NCBI GenBank assembly: GCA_011009095.1
Contig: VTPC01003845.1
Coordinates: forward strand, 1 to 64,000
Origin: Ignelater luminosus
Lineage: Eukaryota > Arthropoda > Insecta > Coleoptera > Elateridae
DNA: 64,000 nt
Reading direction: 5' to 3'
The notes under the pieces were generated by a model. The model was not told the origin of the DNA, searched no databases, and was given only the letters and a program-made list of their open reading frames with translations. Below are positions 42,435 through 55,149 of the stretch, in pieces (position 1 is the stretch's first letter; every line of letters starts with the position of its first letter). A program made the position numbers and the translations under genes.

Positions 42435-44337
42435 TTGTATTCATTATCTACATCAGTATATTCAATAATACTGAATGGTGTTACTACTGAAAATAGTAAA
42501 CAAAAAGCTTTTGATGGCAGATTTAGAAAGTGAAGTTGGCCAGGACCATAGTGCGTATAACGAATTCGTTATAACATCGATACGGCCATTATAACATCGA
42601 TACTATAAATTGATTACAAATGTTTATAATAAGTTGTCGATTTGTGACACTTCAGCGGGTTGTAAAGTACAACTTTAGAGTCAATCGTGAAATAACAAAT
42701 TGCCTATTGTTTTAGATGTTTCTTTTTAAATACAGTATACATCGTTTTTTATAATATGTACTTTTTCCATGTAAAAGAAAAATAAAATGTTTTATAATAT
42801 CAAATATATTTATGTATAACGATTATATTAACCTATCTTGTTATAAAATAATACAATACTGAGTTTAATAACATCTCATAAAATAGAATGTAATCCATAA
42901 TTTTTCCAATATTAACTTGAAACTAGACCAGAGAATGTTAACTATTAAAATTTCCTTGTTTGTTTATCTTCCAACGATAATTACTATCGAAAAACATAGA
43001 AGTTATAAAACATGTTACACATCACATTTATCATCAGTTCTAATTATTTCTTTACTAGTAGATTTTGAACTCGCATACTTTGTAATCTCAAATAAAACTT
43101 TTTAAAAGAGATTCTTGAAGGTGTTTAATTTAATTATATGTTACATTTTTATTTTATTTTATCTGGTAATGGTACTCGCGGTGTGTGTTGAAGTTGAATT
43201 GTCAATCATTCTCGGTGTAAATTCAATTGTACGGCTGCACCCCCCGCTGGTATTTTAACGGTAAGGGATGACCTACCTCTTCATCACGGACCACTGTCAC
43301 GGACCTTTCATAGCCTATTATGATTTATGAACGTTGGAAAATAAATTTCTTAGAGCTCCATCTATACCAATGTTGCTGAACTATTTTTCTACAGGTGTTG
43401 AACTTATCATTTGCAATACTGAGTACATGTTTTGATTACGGTGGTAAAAAATGTGTAAACTTTTGGACAGTTGCATTTTTTTGTTACCTGTCTTTCGTTT
43501 CTAAAATTTTCAACATAGTTCCATCACCGGATTTACTAAAAGCTCTGCTATTTTATTTCAGTCATTTCAGTAATATAATGACAGTATTTCAAATTGAAGG
43601 TTTGTTAAAAACACACTTAAATAATTATTTTATAACAGTTTATACCAAGATGAAAAATAGGAAGTCATCTGCTATATCTATTTGTTATTGCGATTTTATG
43701 ATTTAAAGGTAATTATTTCTTCTAATTAGTAAATGCAACTGCCTAAAAGAAATCATAACATTGCTACACTAGCGCCACCTATCTCGCATAAGTTCAAAAA
43801 GCGCCCACTTAAATATGGTTCAAAAAACGTATGGTCGCATAAAGGCAAATTTTAATAAAATTGGAAAATGGAATACAACGTATATCATCAAGTTGTGAAC
43901 TGTAGGATGTATATTTTACCTACACCTGGTTTTGTACACTTTTGGTATAAACTGATAATATCCTTTTATCTTGTTATCTTATCTTTGTTGTTCATATCAA
44001 AAAAGAAAAATTTAAAAGTTTATTTTATATATGAATTAATTAGATCATTTAGTTAGAGTTAGAATAATAATATTTTTTGTAGACAGTATTATGTTATGTA
44101 CTATCTTTTTTTACTCCTACTTATTTCGCCACTCTTATTTACTCAATATGTGTCTAATAGTATTATTATGTTTATATTTTTATTTTTATATTTGTGATGG
44201 CAATTTATTGATAGTGATTAAGACTGCAAATGAAATCTCAATAAGTTTACGCAAATCGTAGATAATGGACTATATATTATTTTATCTGCAGCTGGTGTAA
44301 TTTACTTTTGGCGCAAATTTCAATTCTGCATTTGTTG
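42435..44337. other. No recognised gene
   Basis: AT-rich; several short open stretches without family motifs (for example 43,395-43,706). ATAACATCGATAC is repeated twice near 42,570-42,605. Confidence 0.4.
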
Positions 44338-44341
44338 TATA

Positions 44342-46107
44342 TGTTATGGACCAAGTGATTATTTCGGGCATTATGTATAGTGTCCAGTCATTATGAATAC
44401 TGTCCAGCTGGAACGGGCAATTTAATAAAATTTTACAATTTATCACACAGTCTGGGCACTATGAAAAATGGAAAGCTGTGGCCGGGCAATGTGATAAATC
44501 GACATTTAAAAAGCATCTGCGTTTTCCAGCAGCCAACCAGCGTACTGCAAAACAACGGCCGTCGACGCAGATACCGGGCAATGTAATAAATCGGCGGCGT
44601 TCGGTTCACTTTTAGTTTCTTTTTCTGTGACAGAAGTTAGTTAGACAGTGGCGGTATTTTGTTTTGAGACTTTCAAGTTGTTTCGTGTGCCGCAGATAGT
44701 TTGTTTATGACAATTCCTTTTTAATTTCTTATTTAAACAGTGAGAAATCGCTTCAATTACTGATTGACTGAACTAAACTCAATAAAAGGTCAAAATACAC
44801 TACGCTGGAAGAACAATTATTAAGTGATATGAGAAATCGATTCAACAATCGATTGATTGAACTAATCTCAACAAAAGGTCACAATACACAAATTTTCACA
44901 GGAACATTCTACTTAGAGATGATACAAAAAGTAAAAAAAATTAAAAATAAATGGACGAAAAAAACACCCGCAGATTATCAGCGGTTAAGAAGATTCGACG
45001 TTATGACAATCAGAAAAGTGAAAAAGTTAACTGTTCCTGTAAAGGAAGATAACGTAATTAAATACTACGTTCATACAAAAGAAATATTTGAAGTATTGCA
45101 CGAAGCTCGTATTTCCATTGGGCACGGTGGTAGAAACAGCATGGAGAAGAAAGTAAATTGTAAGTATAAAAACATCCAAGACAGATAATTGTTATCTATC
45201 TAAACCTGTCAAAAGAACCACAATATTCCAAAGAAAAGTTTGGTAGTAAAACCAATATTAAGTAAAAAATGAATTCGAGATGCTAAGTCGATTTAATCGA
45301 TATGCAATCGCAAGCCGATGGTAGTTACAAATTTATACTTGTTTACCGAGACCATTTTACCAAATTCACCCAATTCCGACCTCTTAGAAGCAAAAGGGCT
45401 GAAGAAGTAGCGCAGGTACCTACTCCTGGATATTTTCACAATATTCGGTGCATCGGCTGTGCTTCATAGTAACAATGGCCGAGAATTTGTCAACCATATT
45501 GTCAAAGAGCTTTGTAGCATGTGGATTAAGTTAAAAATGGTACATGGTAAGCCGACATTCCCACAGTAAGTGTGGTTGTAAAGGTGGGTGTAAATCTGAT
45601 AAATGTAAGTGTCGTAAAGCAAGAAAATTGTGTAATTCCAAATGTCATCAAAGTGGAAACTGTTTCAATAAATAGCATGTAAAATTTTGTCAAAAATTGA
45701 ATGCTGCTCACTGTTTTGAAATTGAGAGTGTTGTTAATTCAATAATATTGTATTAGAAGTTGATTTAATTTCAAGAAATAATGGCATACACACTTCACAC
45801 AAACACACATATGTATTATTCTATATTTTATTTCATCTAAGATTTTGTATGTTATGTGCCTTTTCAATTTCATTGTTTTTCATCTAATATGTTATGAGTT
45901 AATCTTCTGAAATATAATAAAATAGTTTCATAATTATTCATAAAGAAGTTTTAATCACACTGTCTAGTAGATGCCAAGCATTATACATAATGCTCGGGCA
46001 ATGTGATGAATTTAATGGTATTTATCACACTGACCGACAGCGTTAGGCATTTGTTATATTGCCAGAGCATTATGAAAAATGCCCAATTAATCACTTGATC
46101 CGTAACA
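44342..46107 (+). mobile_element. Ginger-like DNA transposon (integrase-bearing), internally deleted
   Basis: The ends are TGTTATGGACCAAGTGATTA and, inverted, TGTTACGGATCAAGTGATTA, with further matching to GGGCATT. They are flanked by TATA on both sides (44,338-44,341 and 46,108-46,111), a 4-bp duplication. Subterminal copies of GGGCAATGTGATAAAT and variants occur near both ends. Inside is a retrovirus-like integrase gene ending in a CXC Cys-rich domain (see 44,829-45,675). TGTTA-type ends, a 4-bp duplication and an integrase-type transposase are features of the Ginger group. Confidence 0.75.
44829..45675 (+). pseudogene. KRBA2/Ginger-type integrase-transposase remnant
   Basis: The first frame (44,829-45,188) is basic and ends with HTKEIFEVLHEARISIGHGG, the start of an integrase HHCC finger. 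Across frame changes the rest reads CYLSKPVKR, DGSYKFILVYRDHFTKF, then FTIFGASAVLHSNNGREFVN and a GKP segment. The usual HSDNGREF has Asn in place of the second catalytic Asp, and the segment with the catalytic Glu is missing. The final reading HSKCGCKGGCKSDKCKCRKA, followed by CNSKCHQSGNCFNK, is a CXC (tesmin/TSO1-like) domain as found at the end of such insect proteins. It is inactive on three counts. Confidence 0.8.
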
Positions 46108-46214
46108 TATACATATTTTAAAAAAAGGTATACTTGAATTTAGAAATTATTTTATCTTTTTTCATTCTTATTAATTAATAGTATTATGTTAATATTCTTT
46201 CTTATATTTAAGAC

Positions 46215-47600
46215 ATTAGTTTTTAATTGATTATGATTAATATTGCACATTTGAACGTCAGATCTTTGTTGCCTAAAGTCCATTTACTAAAGGTGATCTT
46301 AAACTAGATATATGTATTAACTATTTCTGAAACATGGATTAATGAAAACACTCCTGTAGATGACGTTAAGGTTGAAGGTTATACTTTCCAGAAACGTGAT
46401 AGATTTGGTAGAGGTGGCAGAGTAGGAATTTATGTTCGCAGTACTATAAGATTTTCGGTTATACGTAGATACTACCACTGACATAGAACAACTATGGATT
46501 GTCAGTCACTTGCAAAATTGTAAGATTGTTCTTGCATCAGTCTATAAAGCATCACACTTTGACTATAAATTATTTTTAAATGAAATTGAAAATTCATATT
46601 CTTTGTGTTTACCTTTAACTGATAAAGCTTTTTGTCTCGGTGATTTTAATAAATATTTGTTCGATTATGAAGGTACTCCTACAACGTTCTTTCATGCCTT
46701 TTGTAACTCTTTAGGACTTACTCAAATTATAAACCAACCAACCAGGCTAACGAGATCTACGACAACACTTCTTGATCTAATACTTGTGTCGGATGCGGAT
46801 ACAGTAAGGGATTCAGGCATATTGTTTTTCAGACCATGATATGATGTTTTGTGCTCTCGCGATTCAAGGTCTAAAGAAACTTAAATCGGTTCATTTATAT
46901 ATAAACTTGAATGCAATTGATATCGACTCGTTTCAAAATGATCTTAGATTAATTCTTTTTCAAAATATCTTTACATGAAATAATATTAACGATAAAATTG
47001 ATTTTTTTACACAAATATTACACGATTATTTGATAAACATGCTCCAGTCGTGACGCGTAGATTCACTAAATATGCTGCACCGTGGATAACCGACAACATC
47101 AAATTGCTAATGTTACTTAGAGATAAAGCTAAAACAAGATTCAGGAAAACTAAATTAATAGGGCATTGGAATTACTACAAGGAACTTAGAAACTTTGCAA
47201 CAAATGCAATTCAAAATGAAAGAAGAGCATATTTTGATTACGTTTCGGCCAGAAGCAACAACAGGGAACTGTGGGAAAAACTGAAACATCTAGGTATTGG
47301 TAGCAATGAGCAAGTTCAGATTCCTTCGGCTTTAAGCAATGTTAATGAAATTAATGATCATTTTGTAAATTATATTCCAATTATTGATAATACTAATTCA
47401 TCAGAACCTTTACGTTTTAATGACGACGGTACTGATATTAAATTGACTTTCAATACTGTAAATTGTGATACTGTAAATAAACTTATTGGTGATATTACTT
47501 CAAATGCAACTGGCTATGATAAAATTAACATAAAAATGATTAAGTTATGTTGTCCTTATATTTTACCGTATATTACTCAGGGAAACCAGGCCAGAAGAGT
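46215..47600 (+). pseudogene. CR1/Jockey-type LINE, endonuclease to start of RT (plus copy)
   Basis: From ATG 46,233 it reads MINIAHLNVRSLLPKVHLLK ... SETWINENT ... GRGGRVGIYVRST, with frameshifts. Next come ASVYKASHFDYKLF and LGDFNKYLF (46,510-46,839), then a linker with WITDNIKLLMLLRDKAKTRF (47,050 on), ending as RT begins (ATGYDKINIKMIKLCCPYIL). RT itself is missing. It shares its 5' start with the minus copy at 33,190. Confidence 0.85.
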
Positions 47601-48052
47601 ACCGGGATAGAATAATATAGGAAAGCTGTTCTTTTGAGGTTTTCTTCAATTATACTATATGTTAGTATGGAAATTAAAAAAGAATATTTTGAAATGTATA
47701 GTTATGTTTATAACTGAGGGTATCTTATGTATTTTTACTATATAAAAATAGAACAAAAAAAACATGCTAATACTGATGTGAATGAATCAATAAGATAATA
47801 ACACTAATTGAAGGTGTAAACAGCAGTCTTTGAAGTTCCTTTGCTTTGCAAATGTCGCTTGCACTTTTATTATTGTTGTCATTGTAACTTGATACATATA
47901 ATAGTTATTTATATAACAAGAGTGTAAAGTGAAGTTTTATGAACGAGTAAGAAGTTTATGGTACGAGCGACAGCGAGTACCACAAATCCTACGAATTGTA
48001 AAGTGCCTACTTCACAGGCGGTCATGCAAGAAATTCTTTTGCACACTGTAAC
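47601..48052. other. No recognised feature
   Basis: AT-rich stretch between the truncated LINE and the solo LTR. GGTACGAGCGACAGCGAGTACC at about 47,959 is a short hairpin-like sequence without clear function. Confidence 0.35.
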
Positions 48053-48056
48053 GAAG

Positions 48057-49065
48057 TTACGAGAATTTTTATTTATTTATTTAAGAACAGTTATTATTTA
48101 AGTTAAAAACCGTTATCAAAGGCCGCACCTGCCGGCCGTTGTACAGGTGAACCGACCGAATGTATTTTATTTTATTTTGTTTTCACTTTATTTTGCTATA
48201 TTGAAATGGTTTACTAAATTAAGTTTTAATTATTATCCAGATATGTATTGTGTTATTGTTTAAAATTTTATATTTATAAGCTAACCGATGTAATAAGCTT
48301 TAAGTTAAGGGTAATATCATCAAAATCATAAACAGTTTATAAAATGCATTTTTCGGGTCGCACCCAATCAGGATTAAAAATTGAAATTTAATTACCGTTA
48401 GTAAATCAATAGATAACGAGCCGAGCAGTAAATTATCCCCCACTAACTAAATATAAGCACATGCCCGACCGCCGAACAGACAGTTATTGCAGCCGTTTGT
48501 GACCAGTCCAGACGTCCGAGAAGAACCAGCCAGCTCGAGAGCGTATCCCCAGGGTTAGTGAGTATCCGGTAAGAAATAAAGGTGCCCACACCTACCTCTC
48601 CGAACACCGTATTTACCCCCCGCAACCTTAATACTGCCGTTGCCTTACCTTGAATCCCCGGAACGTGAGGTGGGACTGCCGGCGAAGGCGCAAGTGACGT
48701 CCGTCGCCTCTGAACAGTACCGATCCATAAATATCCCGAGCCACACCGGTCCCCGCCCTGTAGATCACCCTTCTGGGCACCGATCCCGTTATTAGGTCGT
48801 TAAGTTAGCTGTAGTGCTTCGCTGTAGTAATCCTGGTGTGCCGCTTGTTTTTTAATAGATAGTGTCTGGTACATTGCTGTGTTTTATTTATTATTCCTGT
48901 AGCAATACCTTTCCAGCCGAAATCGACCCCTGGAGTGACCGGTCTCCATTGGAGCTACCCGGTGAGGCCTCACCCGACCGCCTCAAGGACGAGGTGAGGG
49001 AGTAAACCCCCTCAACAAATCTGGCGCCCGAGCACCGAACACCGTCCGACCGAAAATGCGTCACA
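48057..49065 (+). repeat. Solo LTR, 1009 bp, 4-bp target duplication ACAC
   Basis: It starts TGTAACGAAGTTAC, ends ATGCGTCACA and is flanked by ACAC on both sides (48,053-48,056 and 49,066-49,069). It has AATAAAG at about 48,574. Its last 143 bp are about 90% identical (14 differences by eye) to the end of the LTR at 38,085; the preceding 850 bp are not recognisably similar. Confidence 0.8.
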
Positions 49066-49069
49066 ACAC

Positions 49070-50640
49070 CATTATTAATTGCGTGTGATTTAATTGATGT
49101 GTAATTTTGTGACCAGTTCGATGGTGTGTTTTGGAGTGCATTCTTAAATGTAGTAATCCAATTACCTTTATCAGTAATTTATAATTGGATTCCCTTTGAA
49201 AGAAAGTAATTCAATTACCAAAGTAATACCAGACAGTGACAAGTCGTTAAGTTTGTTTGTTATTACTTATTATGTATATTTTTTAAGGTATACCTATATT
49301 AAAAGACTACTCTTTCTTTCATATGATTAAAACGTTTTATTTCTTCCTATGCAACTGTTTGATATTTTAATAAGAGTGATGAGGTCCGTTACTTAAACTA
49401 AAACTACAGATAAAACGTGAAATTTTGAATGAAAAAAAAAACATTATCTGTAGAACAAAATATTTCTTTCACAATTTAAGAAGTGTTTAAATACTCAACG
49501 GCCATAAATTATTAGAAACCCTCTCTTTTAAAGCATAATCTTTTAAATAAGAAAATTAAAGTAAAATTCCAATTTTAAGCTTAAAAGGGGCAAAATATGG
49601 TGGTATTCATATTGAGCTAAGTAGTTTCTCCTAAGAAATTATTCTTTGCTATTTTTGTTAATCCTTTCAGAGGATAAGCGAGCTTTGCAAATACAACAGA
49701 ATTTGAATGCTTTTATTAAAGTTCACCTTAAGAAATGAATAATGACTAATGAGGAACGAAAATTCTAACGGTACAAAAGAGTAACTGATTTGTCCACCTC
49801 CATTCTAAACTAAAATTTTTCATTCAGTTTGAGAATAAAGTGGTAAACAGTCCAACTGAATTCTTTAGTGGTGAAAAAGTGAAAAAATCAAACACTCGTT
49901 GATACTCGATAGAAACGGTAAGAAATCAGTCAACGTTATCCAATAGCTACTTGAACTAAAATAGTACTATAGTATGTTCGGAGAAAACCGCTCAAGTAGA
50001 CCTTGAGATTTTTAATAACGCACATCTCAGAGCACATATTTGCATTTCAATGCATTGTCCTGAGCTTCCAAGGAAAACATTGTAGGTTAGTTGTAGAGTA
50101 ATATAACCGTAATTTTAAGTGTTTTGACAAGGTTGTCATTATAAAAAAATTGACACCTTTTTATTTTTTCTTTAAGTGTAAATGTACTATGTAAAATAAT
50201 ATTATATTGTATAGTGCTTTATGATAATCCAGTAGTTGGTTGTTGATAATTTCGATAACATCAGAAAATCAAGTGGCATGAACATAACACTGACAATTAA
50301 AATTTGAAATGTCACTTTGATGATGTGTGATTTAAGAATTAGACATGACTTAGTACTGCAAAAATATCTCATTGTCTACCTGAGGATTTTTCCAAACATA
50401 CTATAGAATAATGTAAAAAGCCTAAAAAATTCCTCATTTAAATTTAAGTAATTTTAATTGCTGTTTTGACATTGAGACAAAATTATTCAATACGAACGCG
50501 CAACAGTCAAAGTGATCAGAAAAGTAATTGATTCTTAATTCAATTACTTTTAGCACTAAAGTAATTCAACTACTCAGGTAATTGGGAACCGATTATTTTT
50601 GTGAGTAATCGACCAGGTCTGCATTTAAGAAACTGTTTAC
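49070..50640. other. AT-rich region bracketed by AGTAATTCAATTAC palindromes
   Basis: GTAATCCAATTACC, AGTAATTCAATTACC (about 49,155-49,225) and AGTAATTGATTC...TTCAATTACTTTT, GTAATTGGG (about 50,525-50,590) cluster at the two ends. The region ends GTGAGTAATCGACCAGGTCTG, which resembles a hAT terminus in inverted orientation. No coding content in between. It is possibly a non-autonomous hAT of about 1.5 kb; the left terminus was not found. Confidence 0.4.
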
Positions 50641-50747
50641 GGGGCTTTTTATTTAATGCACGCAAAAATAAAGATTTTCGTGAATATTAAAAAATGTATT
50701 CTAATTATTCTTAGGCTTAATTACTCCGCACATTTTAAAAAGTACAA

Positions 50748-52580
50748 ATGGCAGATTATATTCATCATCCAACCAAAAGTGAAGATCCAAATTCGATGTG
50801 GTTGCACTTTCTTATCGCAAAAAATAAACTTAGTGCAAATGTAAAATATGTGAAAAAATTATATCAACCAAAGGAGGTTCCACCAAAGGACTTCACGTTC
50901 ACTATAAATCATCATATGTACAGGAACAACAACTGTCGACGCTAACGTCGCATCCTAAAAACACATGGCCTAATGATACCGAACCTCAAGATGACGCGCC
51001 TCCATTAAAAAAACAAAAGAAAATCGAAGAGTACTTTGTGTCCCCTGACGATAATTCTTTGGATACTGTACTTGCTCGTATGGCTTCTGTAGATGGATTA
51101 CCATTTAAAATATTCATAAAATCAGTTAATCTGAGAAAGGCCTTGCAAGCTCAAGGATTTCATGATATACCAAACTCGCCAACAACTATTTGTAGTAGAA
51201 TTTTAAGATACGGCGAAAGAATTGTGAACCATTATAGACAAGAGTTTGACGCAATTAAGAAATGGACCTCAGTGTCTAACAAAAGATTTATGAATGTCAA
51301 TGTGCATGGATTAGATTTAAACTCAAAAAACAAATTTTGGAATTTAGGATTAATTCGTATAAAAGGTTCACTGCCAGCAGAATTATGTGCAGAATTACTG
51401 GCTGAAAGGTTACGAAAGTTTAATATTTGTTTAGGCAGTGACATAATTTATGTTACTACAGATGGGGCTAGTGTTATGCGAAAATTTGGTAAATTAATAA
51501 AACCAAGACATCAGATGTGCTCTGTCCACGCAATTCATTTGGCTGTATTACATGTTCTCTATGCAAAGAGAACAGATTTCACTCCAAAGCAGGATAATAA
51601 TTGAAGTTGCACTAACAGATTTAGAAAACAGTGACGATGATGAGAATGACGAAAATGAAGATGGAGGTATAGAGTTCATACAACAAGAGAAAGGAGAAAA
51701 TAACAAATGTAATTTAACTGAAAATTACAACATTCATTCATTAGTAAATGAGTTCGCAAGATAGTCAAAATCTTTAAACGTTCTCCTACAAAAAATCTCA
51801 TATTACAGAAATATGTTATTGCTAAACCGGTAAAGAACTTCTAGTAATTTTAGATTGCAAAACCAGATGGAACTGTCTCTTAGATGTGCTATTTTTTAAA
51901 AGAATGTATTCAAAAAGCACTAATTGATTTAGAAAATCCAGTTGACATAACAGAAAACGAATTTGAGTTCTTGAAAAGTATTGTTACTACTCTTGAACCA
52001 GTTAAGTTAATAGTGGAAGCTATATGCAGAAGAGATGCTAACCTGTGCACTGCTGATGTTACATTTAGATTTTTATTTTAAGAATTGGCTGCATTAAATA
52101 CATCTTTAGGTCGGGATTTAGAATTGGCCTTAAACAAACGCATCGGAGAACGTCGAACGAATATGTCTGGCGTTATAAATTACCTCCAGTATCCTTTAGT
52201 TAGGAGAGAAGACCTAGAAATGTTCAAAATGCCTAATTTTAATACTATTTTAAGTTTTCTTAAAGACATTTTAAATACGACAATAAAAAATAATCCTAAT
52301 AGTGTTGTAACCGATGAAGCAGATGATGAAGAAGAAGATTTATCAATTTCTGAATTGGCAAGGTCTTTACAAGAGAAGCTTGAAGAGGCTATAATCGGCG
52401 CTATGAACCTCACCAAGTAAAAAGCAATAGAGAAAAAACTCTAAACGTTATTAAAGCTTTCTCTTCGGCTAGTTCTTTGGCCACACGAATTCGATCTCGT
52501 TTGAGTGATTACGCACTAGATGCCCTTGTAATTCTAAGATCATTTTCAAATCAATCAAAGACTCTTAATTGGCTAATGAC
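50748..52580 (+). pseudogene. hAT transposase, frameshifted
   Basis: The main open part (51,038-51,604) reads ARMASVDGLPFKIFIKSVNL ... MNVNVHGLDL ... IYVTTDGASVMRKFGK ... HQMCSVHAIHLAVLHVLYAK, the catalytic core of a hAT family found in insects (TDGASVM carries the second catalytic Asp; C..H follow). Frame changes near 51,600, stops near 51,765 and 52,081, and further breaks interrupt the rest: an acidic insert DDDENDENEDG, LEPVKLIVEAICRRDANLCT, then ELAARS-like. The end, near 52,500, reads ATRIRSRLSDYALDALVILR, where the dimerisation domain has lost its first half. Confidence 0.85.
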
Positions 52581-52744
52581 ATAATATTCCTATTGTATAG
52601 TCCTGTATATGATAAGTAATAATTATGTATTTTTAAAATTATTTCTTGCGTGTTTCGTTTGTTAATACAAATATATATTGTTTATTAATTATACTTAAGT
52701 TTGCCCTTATATTTATAAAAATAATAGAAGAAAAACACTTCGGG

Positions 52745-52860
52745 GTCAAACCCGGGATTGGTGTTATTAGTTGCGGGAGTAATCCCGGGATTCCGGGAGT
52801 AGAAATTCAAGATTCGGGATCCCGAAACTGAATCCCGATCCCGAGATTTGGATTCCCTAG
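52745..52860. repeat. GC-rich CCCGGGA/TCCCGA low-complexity patch
   Basis: Repeated words AACCCGGGATT, AATCCCGGGATTCCGGGAGT, GATTCGGGATCCCGAA and GAATCCCGATCCCGAG form a self-complementary cluster in otherwise AT-rich DNA. No coding function is evident. Confidence 0.6.
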
Positions 52861-52964
52861 GCAGAACGGATAGTACCCCATTCCGCTCCTTGTAGGTACA
52901 AATCATATATTTTAGTCAAAATGTGTCTCTAACAATTCTATTTAATTATTTTATTATTTTACAG

Positions 52965-54648
52965 ATGATGCGTAATTACGTAAGGAAAACTAGACAAAAC
53001 TAGTCCTCAGAGAACATGGAACGTGCTGTGGAAGCTGTTATCACTGGACAGGTGGGTTATAAAAAAGCATCTGATACTTTTTCTGTACCTTCGTCAACAT
53101 TAGAGAGATATATGAAGAAGAAACGAGAAAATTCGAACTCTAAAATAGATAAGACTGCAGGGAAATTCAAGCCCGTCTTTACTGCGAACTAAGAAACTGA
53201 AATTGCAACATATTTGATTGATATGCAAAGATGATTGTTTGGCATAGCGATATAAGAACTTCGTCACTTGGCATATCAATTAACTGGAAAAAATAACTGT
53301 AAGCATAATTTCAATATAGAATCAGAAATGGCTTGAGAGGACTGGGCCAAATTTTTTTTAAATCGCCATCCAGAACTAAGCTTAAGAAAGCCTGAAGCTA
53401 CATCGGGAGCTCGTGCGATGGGCTTTAATAAGGTGGCAGTCTCACAGTTTTTTAATTTGTTATCACAATTTGCGATGAACCCATCTAGGTAGAGATAGAA
53501 TTTATATCTGCGATGAGACTGGCATTACAGTTAACCCTAAACAGTTATCAAAAGTCATTTCAGCTAAAGGACAACAACAAATCGGTGCATTAACGTCGGC
53601 TGAAAGAGGTAATACCATTACTGCTGAAATATGTTTTTCAGCTGGTGGAATGTATATGCCACCTATGCTGATTTTTCACCGGAAAAAGAAACAGAAGGAA
53701 TTCGAAGTAGGTTTGCTTCCGGGGAGATGGGCTGAAGTTCGTAATTCTGGATGGATGACGACAGAAATTTTTCATAAGTAGTTTGTGAGATTTATCGAAT
53801 TTTCTAACGCTACAAAGGAAAATCATGTGTTATTATTGTTAGACGGGCATGCATCTCATACGAAAAATCTGCAAGTTAATAATGCAGCACGAAATAATGG
53901 AGTTATTTTAATATGTTTCCCTCCTCATTGTTCACATCACTTGCAGCCTCTGGATGTTGCGTTTATGAACCCGTTAAGTCTTCATTATGATGAAGAAGCG
54001 AGAAAATGGCTGAGGACAAATCCAGGAAAAGTAGTCACGCTGTTTGAAATTTCGCGATTGTTTGGACAAGCATTTCTTAGCTCTGCTAACATAAGGATAA
54101 CAATACATGGATTTGAGAAAACTGGTATATAACCAGTGAACCCTAATATCTTCACAGATACTGATTTTCTACCCTCACAAACTACTAGCATCGAGGTAGA
54201 AGGTACAAACGCCATTTCAGCTGAAAAGTTGCAGTCTATTTCAAACACAGCCGAATCTCAACAAATTTTTGATAGAAATGACGATCCAGGTTCAATCAAT
54301 TTAATTGAAAACTTTAGACCAAACCTGGCAGAAATTCAACGCACCCCTGAAAAAAATAGTGAGCCTATCCACAATCAGGATACAACAGATTTGCAGCCTC
54401 TCTAGGATATTACAAATATAGAAAACTCTCAAATTACGTCTGATATTGAACTAGCACCTGGATGTTCTAGGATGCCTGATACTTTTGCAGATCTTACACA
54501 ACAGTCTAAAACTTCCTTCATGTGTGCTTCACTGAAAGATTTGTTATCTTTACCTAAAGTTACGTCAAAGCAGAAAAGAGCTGCAAGAAAAAGAGGCAAA
54601 ACAGCTATTTTAACTTCAACTCCCTATAAAGCTGTATGGAAGAAATAG
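52965..54648 (+). pseudogene. pogo/Tigger-type transposase (CENP-B/jerky-like), many stops
   Basis: It begins after a TTTTACAG acceptor with ATGATGCGTAATTAC. The first 60 codons hold a pipsqueak/CENP-B-type helix-turn-helix (MERAVEAVITGQVGYKKASD, TLERYMKKK). Later come WAKFFLNRHPELSLRKPEAT and GARAMGFNKVAV, then, in 53,785-54,132, NHVLLLLDGHASHTKNLQVN and FPPHCSHHLQPLDVAFMNPL (DDE_1 superfamily catalytic Asp), then HGFEKTGI. The tail (54,136 on) ends in a Lys/Arg-rich stretch. At least five stops or frame changes make it a pseudogene. Confidence 0.88.
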
Positions 54649-54789
54649 CAGAAAGGATAGAAAAGGCAAAAAGAGCAAAATTAGAAAAGATTAAACAAAC
54701 AAACTTGTTTGAGGTATTATTAAAAAAAGTGAAATTGAATACAGCTCCCCGATAGCTTTAAAAAAGAAGAAAGGTCACTAAGCAAAGTC

Positions 54790-55090
54790 ACCTTGAGCAA
54801 CAATTACCCTTTACCAGTTCTTGATGAACAAATTGACTACTTACCAGACAAAACTTATTTTACAGTTTTAGACCTGAAAAGCGCTTTCTACCATGTTAAT
54901 ATTGGCAATTTCATTAAGAATAATACTTCTTTTGTTCTCTGAAACTGGTCAATTTGAATTTGTAAAGATGCCCTTCGAACTGAAGAACTGCCCTCTAGTA
55001 TTCATGCCTTAAATAGATCAAATATTTAGGGGATTAATCGAAAGTCGGAAAATATCAATTTATATTGAAGATATCATTATTGATATTATA
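54790..55090 (+). pseudogene. Gypsy reverse transcriptase fragment
   Basis: It reads NNYPLPVLDEQIDYLPDKTY, then FTVLDLKSAFYHVNIG, FEFVKMPFELKNCPLVFMP and ISIYIEDIII across frames. The catalytic YxDD has become YIED. It is probably part of the same Gypsy copy as the integrase at 57,215-58,000, interrupted by the element at 55,150-57,010. Confidence 0.75.
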
Positions 55091-55149
55091 ATTTACCCTA
55101 CTTACCAATAAATACTAACTATTCTTTTAAAAATCTAATCATCACTGGT

